Of a DNA stretch of 64,000 nucleotides, positions 33,624 through 44,297 are shown piece by piece. The stretch comes from Euborellia annulipes. Lineage: Eukaryota > Arthropoda > Insecta > Dermaptera > Anisolabididae. Under the pieces are notes generated by a model. That model saw only the letters and a list, made by a program, of their open reading frames with translations. It was not told where the DNA came from and made no database searches. The translations under genes and the position numbers were made by a program. Location: contig JAKCPI010027661.1 in the NCBI GenBank assembly GCA_023213315.1, positions 19,463 to 83,462 of the forward strand, given 5' to 3'. The first letter of the stretch is position 1; each line of letters starts with the position of its first letter.

Positions 33624-35112
33624 TCAGTGTTTAGATTTGCAATCAACTCTATGTGGGAGATCGCAGTATTCTTTCTCGGCATTAAACATCAGTCCCTTAG
33701 GGCACTCAAGTTCCCAAGCTCTTCTATCTAAGGAACAGGCGCAGAATTTAGAACAATCCTTATGTGCCATATAGTTTGCTGAATCGGAACATTTTCCGCA
33801 TTCTCCTGTCGGGTCTTTTTTTTCTTCTGATTTTTCTTTGTCTTCTGTATTTTTGGGTTTGAGTCCAGAAACGGAGACCAATAGCAAAGTCAAGCAGAGT
33901 AAAATCACAAAACCTGAAAAATTTTTTAAAATATAGGCTAATTAATTTGCAATCTTATTTATTCAATGCGAACGATCGTCAAAATTAGCATGATCCCCTG
34001 TTATTAGAGCTTTTATATCTATTATACACACATTTTGAGGCCCTCTGAGTCTAACAAGTAAAGAGGATCCCACAAAATGCCTGTGTGTTTATGGTCAAAA
34101 TGAAGCAAAAATAAAATGTGCTACAAGATTGAAATTTGATATGTATATTTAAACCTTCTGGGACGCGGAATCAAAATTTTAAATAAAGTCGACTATAAAA
34201 TACTTTTGTAGATGTGCTTTGAGTTCCAATCTTGGATTTCCAATGAAAAAAAAAAATTATTTTTCCACTGTGAGTTTTCGGGTCCTTTGGGCTACAAAAC
34301 TAAATGGAATCATAAAAAAAAAATGAAATATTTAGAGAGCCCGGGCCTCCTTAAAGAAAAAATTTCAGTTTTTTTATATTTTCTCAAAATTTGCTCCAAC
34401 GATTTTGATTAAAATTCAAAAATCAATTACTTTTTAGATGCTCTTTAAAATGTATATTCTCATTTTGTCATTGAAATCTTCCGAAGCACACTTTATTCTT
34501 GTATAGTGAGCGCCACAATTAAGTCCCCACCTGATAGCTTTAGCCTTAAGTATATGGTATAGTTTATGGTAAATAGTTAAATATTTTTAATTTGAAAACA
34601 TAAAATAAAATCATCTCTACCAGATTTTACGTTTTACCTTTTCGGTAATTAAACTTATTTCACTATATACCGTATACTATACCATATACTTAAGACTAAA
34701 GCTATCAGGTGGGAACTTAATTGTGGCGCTCACTGTACTTCATGGGAAAGATAAAATGGTTGCTATGGTAACAAAATTTTAATATTCTCCCATGTTTATA
34801 AATTTTACATCATGAATTCTAATATATCGGAAACTAAAATATATCTAACACAAAAAATCTGGTGTGACAAGCACAGTTGTGTGCTGTGCGACCAGTCACG
34901 CCAGATTTTTTTACTTTCTCTTGCCTATATACAGTATATATATATACAGAGAGAAAGTATTGCGATCATGTCATAAATTTGATGTCGAGATTTTTGAACT
35001 TCTGAATATTAACAATCAATTTTATTTCTACTTTTATATTAGATAAAGTTATAATTTGCACTTTGGTTGTGGGTTAACTTAACATATTTAAAAATGGATA
35101 CATACCTTTCAT
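33624..35112 (-). CDS. Secreted peritrophin-like chitin-binding peptide, gene 1
   Basis: Two coding exons: 35112-35106 (ATG AAA G) and 33913-33624, joined across a 1192-bp intron with donor GTATGT and acceptor TTTTTCAG, phase 1. The 98-aa product starts MKGFVILLCLTLLLVSVSG, a signal peptide, then a Lys/Glu-rich linker (residues about 20-40), then a CBM14/peritrophin-A-like domain. The spacing is C-x14-C-x5-C-x10-C-x12-C-x7-C, with ELECPKGLMFN as the family's CPxGLxFN motif. Two extra Cys occur, in CGKC and in SKFCAC, the latter replacing the usual aromatic of FYxC. CBM14 domains bind chitin in peritrophic matrix or cuticle, so an extracellular chitin role is expected. Gene 2 at 44298-45783 is a tandem paralogue. 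The start is chosen from the identical gene structure of both; an internal GTG is not used. Confidence 0.86.
34015..34903 (-). mobile_element. R1 element split by a mariner-type MITE
   Basis: From ACACACATTTTGAGGCCCTC to CACGCCAGATTTTTT. The terminal hairpin is missing, the first hairpin partly deleted (GGTGTGACAAGCACAG joined to TTGTGTGCTGTGCGACC). Confidence 0.78.
34504..34735. mobile_element. mariner-type MITE, CAGTGAGCGCCAC family
   Basis: Ends TAGTGAGCGCCACAATTAAG and CTTAATTGTGGCGCTCACTG, TA on each side (34502-34503, 34736-34737). Sub-terminal inversion continues for about 70 bases (CCTGATAGCTTTAGCCTTAA). Same family as 53405-53637 and 59805-60010. Confidence 0.9.
34909..34997 (-). 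mobile_element. R1 terminal-hairpin fragment
   Basis: TTTACTTTCTCTTGCC..TATATA..AGAGAGAAAGTATTG and the following CATGTCATAAATTTGATGTC. It abuts the first hairpin of the previous R1 copy. Confidence 0.75.
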
Positions 35113-35153
35113 GGTGGTTAAGTCACTAATTTATCAATCACTGTCCCATGCAA

Positions 35154-35160
35154 CTTATAT
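35154..35160 (-). promoter_or_regulatory. TATA-like box, gene 1
   Basis: ATATAAG on the minus strand, about 45 bases before the ATG, leaving a short 5' UTR. Gene 2 has a TATAAATA at a similar distance. Confidence 0.45.
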
Positions 35161-35489
35161 TCGATTCCCCTCCACATCAAAGGCGCTTATCTTAACTCTT
35201 CGTCATTGGAGACTATGCTTATTTAATTTATTTAATGTACTTTTCATACTATAAGTTACATATTTTTCATTAACATAGCTTATCAATCACAACTACACAT
35301 CCTAATCAAAATAAATATGAGTCATTTTTAAAAGAAAATGTCTTTAATTATTTAGTTTTATGTTAAAGAATTCAGTGGATCTCATTTTCTCATCCCCTTT
35401 AACTTTTATGGTTATATAGGGAATATTTTGAAATTTAATTGACCGCCTAATCAACTAAGTTTTGGGGGCGTTAAAAATAAAAATATCTT
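35161..35489. other. Upstream region of gene 1
   Basis: Unique AT-rich DNA. GCGCTTATCTTAAC at about 35182-35196 contains a GATA-type core (TTATCT). No repeat is recognised. Confidence 0.35.
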
Positions 35490-35565
35490 TGCTTTTACCT
35501 TCGATAAATGATAGTTGAGTTCTATGCTTGTCACACCAGATTTTTTATGTCGATGTATATTTAAC
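35490..35565 (+). mobile_element. R1 fragment (first hairpin)
   Basis: TTTTACCTTCG..AGTTGAGTTCTATGCTTGTC and ACACCAGATTTTTT with the following TATGTCGATGTATATTTA. Only this portion is left. Confidence 0.7.
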
Positions 35566-35619
35566 TTCGGCTGTTGATTTTTTTCAATTTGTGTTAAGTT
35601 CATTTTCCTCCGTTTTCGT

Positions 35620-37445
35620 GGGCGCCGACTTTTAAAAATTATTGGGGGGGGGGGGCGCCTAAATATGATTGAGATTGGGGGTACTGGTTAAGTGTTTAAA
35701 GATTTTGCCCTGATTGACTTTTTAACGATAACGAATCGTCTACGTTTTGCATTGCTATTTTTGTTAAGATTATTATTTCAAATAGATATAATTAATATCA
35801 CAAATGACATTATACCATGGGGAACATAAACATTTGCACCCTAACAGGTTTGCAAGACGCCTACTAGTTAGGCAGCCCAATCGACTCACCACTACATATG
35901 CAGTGTCTGTGTGAATTTACCTGAGGTAGGGTTCTGAGGGTCTTTTAAGAAGAAGCCATAAACCATCCCTTTGGAAAATAGATACATTTTAAATAAAAAT
36001 TTGCGAATTCCTCTCTCTATCTCGCAATGCAAGTAGCCAGATCGGTGAAATTTAGTAAATAATTCTTACCCTAAAATTGTATATCTGTTTCAAATTTTGG
36101 AGTAATTACAATACTTCAACCGGAAGTAGTTAGTACTTTACGAAGATTATAAAAATTACCTTTTAAAAATATTTTAATCTGGTTATTAATTTTGAAAGTG
36201 GCCTAATTCCATTCTTGGTAAGAAGGGTTTGAAAGTTTTATAAACATATACCATACATTTAAATAGCCGGGCAACAAATTAATAGGCCAGAATCGATAGC
36301 AAAGAATTGAAATATATTTTCGCCACTTTGCTACTCAAAAGAGAAGTGCATTTCTTTCTCACTTTCTTTACTAAAAATATTACATTTTTAAAATACTTCT
36401 ATAATCTTAGGTAAAGTAGGCCTACTTCCGGTTGAAGTATTTACTACAAAATTTGAAACAGATCTCCAATTTTAGGGCAAGAATTATTTATTAAATTTCA
36501 TCGATCTGGCTTCTTGCATTGCGAGATAGAAAGAAGAATTCGCAAATTTTTACTTTCTCTTATTTTATTTAAATTTTATCTATTGTCTGAACATGCCACA
36601 TTCTATGTTGTAAGACCTCTCGAGACAAAAATCCGAAATAACAGTTTTTTTTTTTTAAGAATATAAATAAGAATATTTTAACACCCCGAGATATTATTAC
36701 CTGGTATAAAGGTCTATAGATATCGGAAAAATTTTACTAAAAATTGGGACACAAGTTTCGGTCAAATTGTGAAATAAGTTAATTTTTTCCAAATAAGAAG
36801 ATAAGATTAATTAAAATGTTGAAATTCTATTAATTTGAGATCAAATTCATTTGATATGAAAAGGCTACGCTATATCGCTATATAGATTGTTCAAAAGGGT
36901 TGGTTTATGGTCTATCATAAAATACCCTCAGAACCCTAGCTCAGGTAAATTCACACAGACACTGCATATGTAGTGGTGAGTCGATTGGGCTGCCTAACTA
37001 GTAGGCGTCTTTCAAACAGGCTAGGGTGCAAATGTTTATGTTCCCCATGGTAGTTGAATACGCTTATGCACATACTACAAATACAACAAAAAATGGTTGT
37101 ATGTCAATAAAAAAAAACCGTAACACACAATTTAAACTCAAAATACTGTAAGATTTAGGTAAAATCGTACCTTGAGATACCGCAAACGATAGAAAGAATG
37201 TTTGGCTGTCAAGATGAGAAGTTAACTAAGTTAATAATTAGTCAAGTTATTGAGTTTCTCTCCTTAAGCTTTAAATCGGATTAAGCATAGCAGTTTTCAC
37301 TTAAAATTAAAGATTATTTAAAGTTTGTTAAAATTTTCGAAAGTGATGAGCATCACTTTTTTATTATAAATAATGAGTCTGTAGAATTCTATTTTCTGGG
37401 GGCCGGGCCCCTCCTCCCTCAACATTGGGGGATCGAGCCCCTTGG
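35620..37445. repeat. Nested inverted-repeat region, possible large foldback element
   Basis: Arms at 35811-35943 and 36926-37052 are nearly identical inverted copies (CCATGGGGAACATAAACATT; CAATCGACTCACCACTACAT). Inside them a second pair lies at about 36005-36160 and 36390-36550 (CTATCTCGCAATGCAAG; ACTTCAACCGGAAGTAG). Outer ends GTGGGCGCCGAC with a G-run and GGACGCCTATGGCC with C-runs look hAT-like. No enzyme is encoded. Confidence 0.6.
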
Positions 37446-37599
37446 ACGCCTATGGCCATTTTGACTGACTTATTAATTTTTTTTATTTATTTGCCCTCTT
37501 AGCTGCTCCCTGATTCTCCCTTAGTTCAAAGCGAGGCCTTTCATATCTTGGATATTTTTTTAAAATCAGTGGACTTTTGGGCCCTAGCACAATGTAAGA

Positions 37600-39279
37600 G
37601 GGTCATTCCACGTCAAATCAACCAAAAAAATAAAAAATTTTCACCCATAATCTCAGATTTTTATGAAACTTGGTATGTTTGTTCTATATATATAGATAAG
37701 TAACAGCACCAAATTTCAATTTTTTATCTCACTTAGTTTTCGAGTTATGGCTCTTTAAAGTTTTGATTTTTTCACCTTGCGCGGCTTGGCTAATGCCAAA
37801 CAAAATGTGACTTGGAAGAGAAAATAATTTCTCATTTGCTTATTTGACACCCAATCTTGATGAAATTTTTTTGGTATGTTCTTTAAACAATAAGGAATTA
37901 GAAAAAAAATATATCACGAATCTAAGTTAATCCTAAAATATAAAAAAAAATTCATATTGTTGATTTTTTTTTAGTTTTGAAAACGCAAACATGCTTTAGC
38001 GCTAAAGCCAATATCTCCAAAAGGGAATGAGATATTCAAGAAATTTTTTTTTCTAAATAATCTACATGAAATGGGCTTTAATTTAGTAAAATAAAATGTT
38101 TGTGTATTTTGTTCCCTCTATTTCTAAAGTCCATTGCAAGTTTCAATATATAGTTTTACATGTTAAAAAGGTTTCAAGGGCAAAATGAAAATATACATTT
38201 TAAAGAGCATCTAAACAATAATTGATTTATGAATTTTAATAAAAATCGTTGCAGGAAATTTTGAGAAAATTGGAAAAAACTGAAAAAGTACATCAGTAAA
38301 GTACTAGTACTTTTTGGCCGATTTTGTTCAAAAGCTTATTTTGAGTGTCCGGGAGGGTGCCTAACTTAAATATAAAATTTCAACCTCCTAGCTCAATCCT
38401 TTCATACTTTCAATTGAATTGATTGAATTTTCGTCTGTGTTCAGTTTTAAGCAGACACACACAGAGTGTCCATTTGAAATCATGAAAGGATTGAGCTAGG
38501 AGGTTGAAATTTTATATTTAAGTTAGGCACCCTCCCGGACACTCAAAATAAGCTTTTGAACAAAATCGGCCAAAAAGTACTAGTACTTTACTGATGTACT
38601 TTTTCAGTTTTTTCCAATTTTCTCAAAATTTCCTGCAACGATTTTTATTAAAATTCATAAATCAATTATTGTTTAGATGCTCTTTAAAATGTATATTTTC
38701 ATTTTGCCCTTGAAACCTTTTTAACATGTAAAACTATATATTGAAACTTGCAATGGACTTTAGAAATAGAGGGAACAAAATACACAAACATTTTATTTTA
38801 CTAAATTAAAGCCCATTTCATGTAGATTATTTAGAAAAAAAAAATTTCTTGAATATCTCATTCCCTTTTGGAGATATTGGCTTTAGCGCTAAAGCATGTT
38901 TGCGTTTTCAAAACTAAAAAAAAATCAACAATATGAATTTTTTTTTATATTTTAGGATTAACTTAGATTCGTGATATATTTTTTTTCTAATTCCTTATTG
39001 TTTAAAGAACATACCAAAAAAATTTCATCAAGATTGGTGGTCAAATAAATAAATGAGAAATTATTTTCTCTTCCACGTCACATTTTGTTTGGCATTATCC
39101 AATTCGCGCAAGGTGAAAAAATCAAAACTTTAAAGAGCCATAACTCGAAAACTAAGTGAGATAAAAAATTGAAATTTGGTGCTGTTACTTATCTATATAT
39201 ATAGAACAAACATACCAAGTTTCATAAAAATCTGAGATTATGGGTGAAATGGCCTGGTTGAACTGACGTGGAATGACCC
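37600..39279. repeat. 1.68-kb palindrome carrying R1 pieces in both arms
   Basis: Ends GGGTCATTCCACGTCAAATC and TGACGTGGAATGACCC, flanked by AAGA on both sides (37596-37599, 39280-39283). The arms of about 830 bases are nearly identical and meet at about 38440. The inner end of each arm is an R1 fragment (38172-38410 plus, 38465-38712 minus), so the inversion formed after R1 had inserted. No coding capacity is seen; the class is undetermined. Confidence 0.75.
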
Positions 39280-39324
39280 AAGAGTAATTGTCCTCTATGT
39301 TAGGTCAATAGGAGTGTGGGGTCA

Positions 39325-39445
39325 GGAGTTCGCTTCACGTTCAAGCTAAAAAACTTTATTTCAATTAAATTTTCTATCAATCAATTGAAATAAAAGGGGC
39401 AAAATCTTAACGTTCTCAGAGCCGAAAAAGACCTTGAATTGAAAA
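39325..39445 (+). repeat. SINE-B copy, degraded
   Basis: GAGTTCGCTTCACGTTC as a decayed B-box region, TTTATTTCAATTAA, CAATTGAAATAAA, then CTCAGAGCCGAAAAAGACCTTGAATT. The 5' half of the shared stem is lost. Confidence 0.5.
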
Positions 39446-39636
39446 AATACACCTTGTCAATATATGGTATAAAAAATAATTTATAAATTTAGAATAATTA
39501 TGAGTTTTTCAAAAATAATAGCTTAAACATTTTCTTAAAATCAATGTAAATTCACCGAGTAGTTTTAGAGTTCATGCCTTAGAATTAGAATTAGAATTAG
39601 AATTTTATTCAAAGTTCTCTGAAGCAAAGCTTCTTA

Positions 39637-40693
39637 GGGCCGGTTGCTTCATCCTGGGTGAGCTTGTTAGCCCCGACTTTTTTTGTAGTGCAGAAACCCA
39701 CTTCAGTTTTATTTTTATAGTAAATTATACGATATTTCATCATTTTATTGCTAAAAGAAGTATTCTAGAAGTACATATATTTGTTATTTTACCTTATATT
39801 CTACTTATTTTATCAATAAAATGATGAAATGTTGTATATTTTATAAAATATGTTATAGGCTAGGGCCCGCTTGCATCAGATCTCGTCGCCATATTTAGCC
39901 CTGAGTTAACCTCACTTTTGAGTAATTTCATATAGATATATGGGAATTGGAGCCAAGGTCCGGGCTAAAGTTAGCCCAGGCCCAAAGTCGGGGCTAAGAT
40001 TTAGCCCTGGGATGACACGTACGAACATGTATTATGAACACAAGCATCCTAAATTCACGAAAATAAAAATATAAAAAATAATATAAATGCAATATGGAAT
40101 CTACCGTTTTTTTGTTATTATTCATTTTATGTCAATCAGGATTATACTCCTATATCCAGGATATATTGCAAGTTGTTGAATATTCTCCTAACTTCATCTA
40201 AGGCATTGCACATGTCTTGTTAATAAAACTATTTGTTTTCAAATTGAATGCAAATTGATATTAAATATTTATATGAATGTTTTCAGTTGATATTACTTCT
40301 TGTTAGGTGAAAATAAAAGGTATATTTCTTTTTGAAATTATCTTTATTTGAGCCACACAGCTGGCAATTTGTCAAAATAGTTGTGAAGATTGGAACAATT
40401 GACTAATTGTTATGTGAAAACTAATAAATCTTGTTTATTTTTTTGAAAATTTTCAAATTTTAGCAAAAAAAAATTAAATTCTTATATTTAAATGTATATT
40501 AATAATATTTATTTAAATTATGGGTGATAATATCAATTTTTATTTTTAATAATTTTTATAAGATGCCTTAATGGAGTTGCAAACTTCACAAACAGAACAT
40601 GATTTGTTTCCCCGGAAGAGGGTTTCTGCATTACAAAAAAAAAGCCATTTAGCCCGGGGCTAACAAACTCACCCAGGATGAAGCAACCGGCCC
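39637..40693. mobile_element. Non-autonomous PIF/Harbinger-type element, 1057 bp
   Basis: Terminal inverted repeats of about 70 bases (GGGCCGGTTGCTTCATCCTG ... CAGGATGAAGCAACCGGCCC), TTA on both sides (39634-39636, 40694-40696). A partial second copy of the end motif (GGGGCTAAGATTTAGCCCTG) lies inside at about 39980-40015. No transposase frame. TTA duplication and GGGCC ends indicate PIF/Harbinger. Confidence 0.85.
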
Positions 40694-40803
40694 TTAGAGA
40701 AAAAAGAGAAAATACAGAAATATTAATTACAGAGCGAGTTAAAGTTTAAAAAGACATAATAATTATTCATTTTTTTTTCTTATGATATGCAAGCTTAGAA
40801 ATA

Positions 40804-40828
40804 AAATAATAAAATAAAATAAAATAAA
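40804..40828. repeat. (AAAAT)n short tandem repeat
   Basis: Four to five AATAA/AAAAT units in the LINE 3' UTR. Confidence 0.8.
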
Positions 40829-40879
40829 CAATCATTAATATCAGCACGACACGGGCCCAAGCCCACCCCTCCACAGCGA

Positions 40880-41695
40880 CTAGCTAGTGGAATAAATATA
40901 TTTAAATAGGGCTCCCCTGAAAGAGCCGAGGGTCCTTGCCGCCTTAACTTCCTGGGAGAAAGAATTCCAGAACCTCGATGCTGTGATCAGAAATGACCCA
41001 GCATAGGTCGAGGTCCTATGTTTGGGTATAACAATCTCGCTTCCCCCAGACCGGAGGACCCTAGATCTCACCTCGTCCTTAAATTTGAAAAGATCATAAA
41101 GGTACTCCGGTCTGTGAGTGCGAAACAGATTATATAGGAAAACTCCCAGGAAGTACTTTCGCCTTGCTCTCAGCCGCAGCCAGCCCATCTGAACATAGTA
41201 CGGAGTGATGTGGTTGTAAATAGCCACATCATAAATAAATCTTATGCAGGCATTCAAGACCCTTTCAAGCCGCAAATCCAACTCTCCAGAGAGATCGTTA
41301 TACACTAAACAACCATAATCAAAATGCGGAAGTATTAGCGTCTTAACTAGGTGAATTCTAACTTTAGTGGGTAGGATTTGAGCATGCCTCCTCAGCTGAT
41401 ACAAAATTTTAAATACTCTATTAGAGATGCGGCCTACATGATCTCTCCATGATAGTGTGGAATCAAGGATAATTCCCAAGTCATTAACAGAGCGTTCGCA
41501 TTCCACTACATCGCCACCAACCATAATACTAGGAAGACCCCGCTCCATCAGCCTTGAGACAAATGCAGAACTCCCCAGGAGCATCGCCTTAGTCTTCTGA
41601 TCATTTATAGTTAAGTTATTATTTCTCGCCCAAGATGTGATGACTTCTATGTCTCGATTAATCCTTGTTATGCTATCAATAACGTTACAGAGTTC
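40880..41695 (-). pseudogene. Non-LTR reverse transcriptase, C-terminal part
   Basis: A 271-residue open frame preceded directly by an in-frame stop and with no initiator of its own. Recognisable segments: ITSWARNNNLTINDQKTKAM, then LGIILDSTLSWRDHV, LRRHAQILPTKVR, LILPHFDYGCLVYND and FRGALFKYIY at the end. This is the thumb and post-RT connection region of CR1/Jockey-clade ORF2 proteins. The YxDD catalytic motif lies upstream in the lost part, so it cannot act as a polymerase. The frame is intact over 816 bases, which suggests a recent insertion. G+C is higher than in the surroundings. Confidence 0.85.
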
Positions 41696-41699
41696 CTAT

Positions 41700-43095
41700 C
41701 TCAATTCATTTTTTTCTTTTCGCTATCTGAGGTTATTGTATATATGTTAAACGATAAAATATATTTATTAATTACGGAACTTATTATATTTAAAATTTTT
41801 ATATCAATTTATTTAATACCGTAGTTTTAATCGGATTCTTGAGATCCGAACCCCACTCTCTCGTGGTTATCAATTTTGATATATTATCACTATTTCTAAC
41901 CACTCAGTTCCCAAATGGGGTAAAAAATTGTTTTTTAGTTTTATTTCATCAAATTTAATAAATTTAGTTATATAAATTGAAACCATTGAGCCTTTGAATA
42001 TGAAACGAAACATAGGACAGGAATCCTTAAATTTGAACAAACTTTATGTAAATTTAACAGGAAAAAAATTATATTTGCTTTAATTATTAATTAATTCTCA
42101 TATAAATTATATTTTTTTAATTTATTTAATAACATAAAAACAATTATGCACATTAGATAACTAATTTGTATTCATTAAAGAGAATATATAAAATTAATTG
42201 TATTTTTATGCTTTTGATTAATGATAAAAAATGAGTTATCTTCAGAACAAAATAATAAATAATTCAAGGTTATTTTAAAAATTTTTACCATTCATTAAAA
42301 ATATAAGCATCTTAAAAAAAAAGAAAGTTCAAATGGAATGCAGATCATGAACCTGTTCTTATCTAAGTCACTTTGAGAATCCTTGAGTAAAATATAGTCT
42401 AGACTTGATTATGAAAAGTGCATTAAATCAATATGCGCGTAATCAATAATGCCAATCATCAGGGATGTTAAGACGTCAATAAGTGTGAAATCGTCTCATA
42501 GCATTAAAAGTAATCGTTATTTCTCTTCAATAAAATCAAGCAAGTAAAATAAAAGAAAAATCTTTTAATATAAAAATAAAAAAAATCCTGATTCTTTATA
42601 GCTCGATAATCGTTTTAGCTCATTTTCCTTTCACAATGTCTGTCTTTTTCATCATCTGAGGTCGTACTGACTATTCTTATTTAAATGAGTTTGGTAATCA
42701 AATTATTATTCTTCAATAGACTCTCATGTCGGTAATAGACACATGTATACCTATATATTCAATATATGCATTATTGTATATTGTAAAATAATTTATCTCA
42801 TTGATAACTCTAGAGTTCAATTTTCTAGAGTCTAGTGTTCCATTTCTAGATAAATTTTCAAGATAGTTATATTAAGACTACATTTAACATATTTCGTGAC
42901 TTTATTTCTTTGTTGATGGATCAAGTGTTCCCTTTTGGCCCCCTGGTATCGAACTCTGGATATGCAATCTGCCGGAGTGCTTCCATTGCATAAAGTTTGC
43001 TACTTGCCCACTTCCAGGGCCATTTGATCCACTAGCAAACTAATATAACTCATAAAATGTATTGTTCTAGACTTCTTTGACTTTCCTTTCACTGT
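41700..43095. other. AT-rich unique stretch with two tRNA-like segments
   Basis: Minus-strand B-box-like motifs GGGGTTCGGATCTC (about 41837-41850) and AGAGTTCGATACC (about 42946-42958), each with an A-box-like motif 50-60 bases upstream. Neither folds into a convincing tRNA; they are probably SINE heads. No protein gene is seen. Confidence 0.4.
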
Positions 43096-43099
43096 TCGT

Positions 43100-43290
43100 T
43101 GGGCTGCGGATTCTTTGGAATTGTTGGAAGAATGAAATAAATTGTCCCAAATTTCAGACTAAGAAGGTTCTGATAAGGCCTATAATTGATAGAAACGGTA
43201 GGATGCATTCTAGTCAAGCAATAAATTGTGTCTGCAATGAATTGATTGTTTGATTTTTTTCCAACAATTTCTAAGAATCCGCCGTCCAAC
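43100..43290. repeat. Inverted-repeat element, about 190 bp
   Basis: GCTGCGGATTCTTTGGAATT..GTTGGAAG at the left and TCCAACAATTTCTAAGAATC..CGCCG at the right are inverted arms of about 30 bases. MITE-like; no clear duplication. Confidence 0.55.
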
Positions 43291-43299
43291 AGCAAAGAA

Positions 43300-44255
43300 A
43301 CTACACAAACACTTAGTTTTATAGGTGTAACGTCTAAGCTAAGATTCTAAGTTTATTAACATATTCCCCAAAGAAGTTATGCTTCGGATCAAAAATATTT
43401 AAGTGCCATCAATATACCGTACTGCATTTTCTGGCAACAGAAAAATTTTATCGTCCACCATTTTTGTTTTCCTTCTTTTCTTCCTGGTAATTACGAGAAA
43501 TACGCAGGAACTATACCTTGTACCTGCTTGTATGCTTGTACCTGGTATATCCCTGTATGTCCCTAAAGGTTTACTATGCAGACTAGCTGCTGGCTTGTGG
43601 ATCACTCAATCATTTTTCTAATTTTATCTCGGGTAGGCAATGTTGAATAATAGAATATCTTCCTTCCTTACCTTATTCCCGCACTGCGGGGGTCGACATT
43701 CCTAATATTAATACACATATATTGGAATCAAATTGTTTTTAAGCATAGGTACATTTTTCCGTAATAAATTTCTTTATTGCCTTCTAAACTGAAAACTACA
43801 CTGTTTTATTCGTTGATATCTCTTTCAAAACTTTGTTTCTTATGTATCAAGGAGATGCAGCTCACCTTAAATAAATTAATTAAAAAAAATATCTTTGAAT
43901 AGATTTTTTACGGCAGAAGAACTAAATACTGTATGGATTCCATCCAAATCATTTGTTTTGTTTTTTTATGTAGGTCTATATACCAAGTCAATATATGATA
44001 TTTCTTTTATTTATTTTAAATATTAAACTAATTTCATAAAATTTTAATATATTCAAAGCCATATAATTATCTAATCTTTCATTTCTTCTTTATAATCGGC
44101 TAAAAAAATGGCATCTCGATTCTCTATGTAATTGTCTGGTTAGATTCAAACCAGAGTAGAGTAGTTGACTTCTTTTTAATATTTTCTAAATATCAATATT
44201 TATCAAAATAGCAAAAGGTTGTTGGTAGAGAAAATGTAATTTTTTTTTAATGAAA
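43300..44255. other. AT-rich stretch
   Basis: A SINE-D-like fragment (CCTTATTCCCGCACTGCGGG) at about 43668-43695. Overlapping short frames at 43399-43621 on both strands look accidental. Confidence 0.4.
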
Positions 44256-44263
44256 CAGTTTTA

Positions 44264-44269
44264 TTTATT
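44264..44269 (-). terminator. Polyadenylation signal AATAAA, gene 2
   Basis: TTTATT on the plus strand, about 30 bases beyond the TAA stop, in an AATAAATAAA context like that of gene 1. Confidence 0.7.
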
Positions 44270-44297
44270 CAATAATTTTAAAATTACATAGAATAGA

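Larger units (their letters stand above)
33914..35105 (-). other. Intron of chitin-binding gene 1
   Basis: GT-AG intron, phase 1. Most of it is mobile DNA: an R1 remnant (34015-34903) split by a TA-flanked MITE (34504-34735), and a second R1 hairpin fragment (34909-34997). Confidence 0.8.
39577..41695 (-). mobile_element. LINE, 5'-truncated, split by a Harbinger-type element
   Basis: Contains the 271-codon reverse-transcriptase remnant at 40880-41695, a GC-richer 3' UTR and, beyond the inserted element, a 3' end with a small hairpin (GAAGCTTTGCTTC) and AATAAAATTCTAATTCTAAT, an ATTCTA tail of four units at 39577-39606. The endonuclease and the RT catalytic core are absent. The family is CR1/Jockey-like by protein pattern. 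Confidence 0.78.

Noticed and set aside
33908..33908. GTG start for chitin-binding gene 1
   Set aside because: A good acceptor and the matching ATG AAA G exon at 35112 with a GT donor explain the 5' end better; GTG starts are not expected in animals.
40880..41584. Functional reverse transcriptase
   Set aside because: The frame starts after the catalytic YxDD region, has no endonuclease, and begins at a stop codon; it is a truncated copy.
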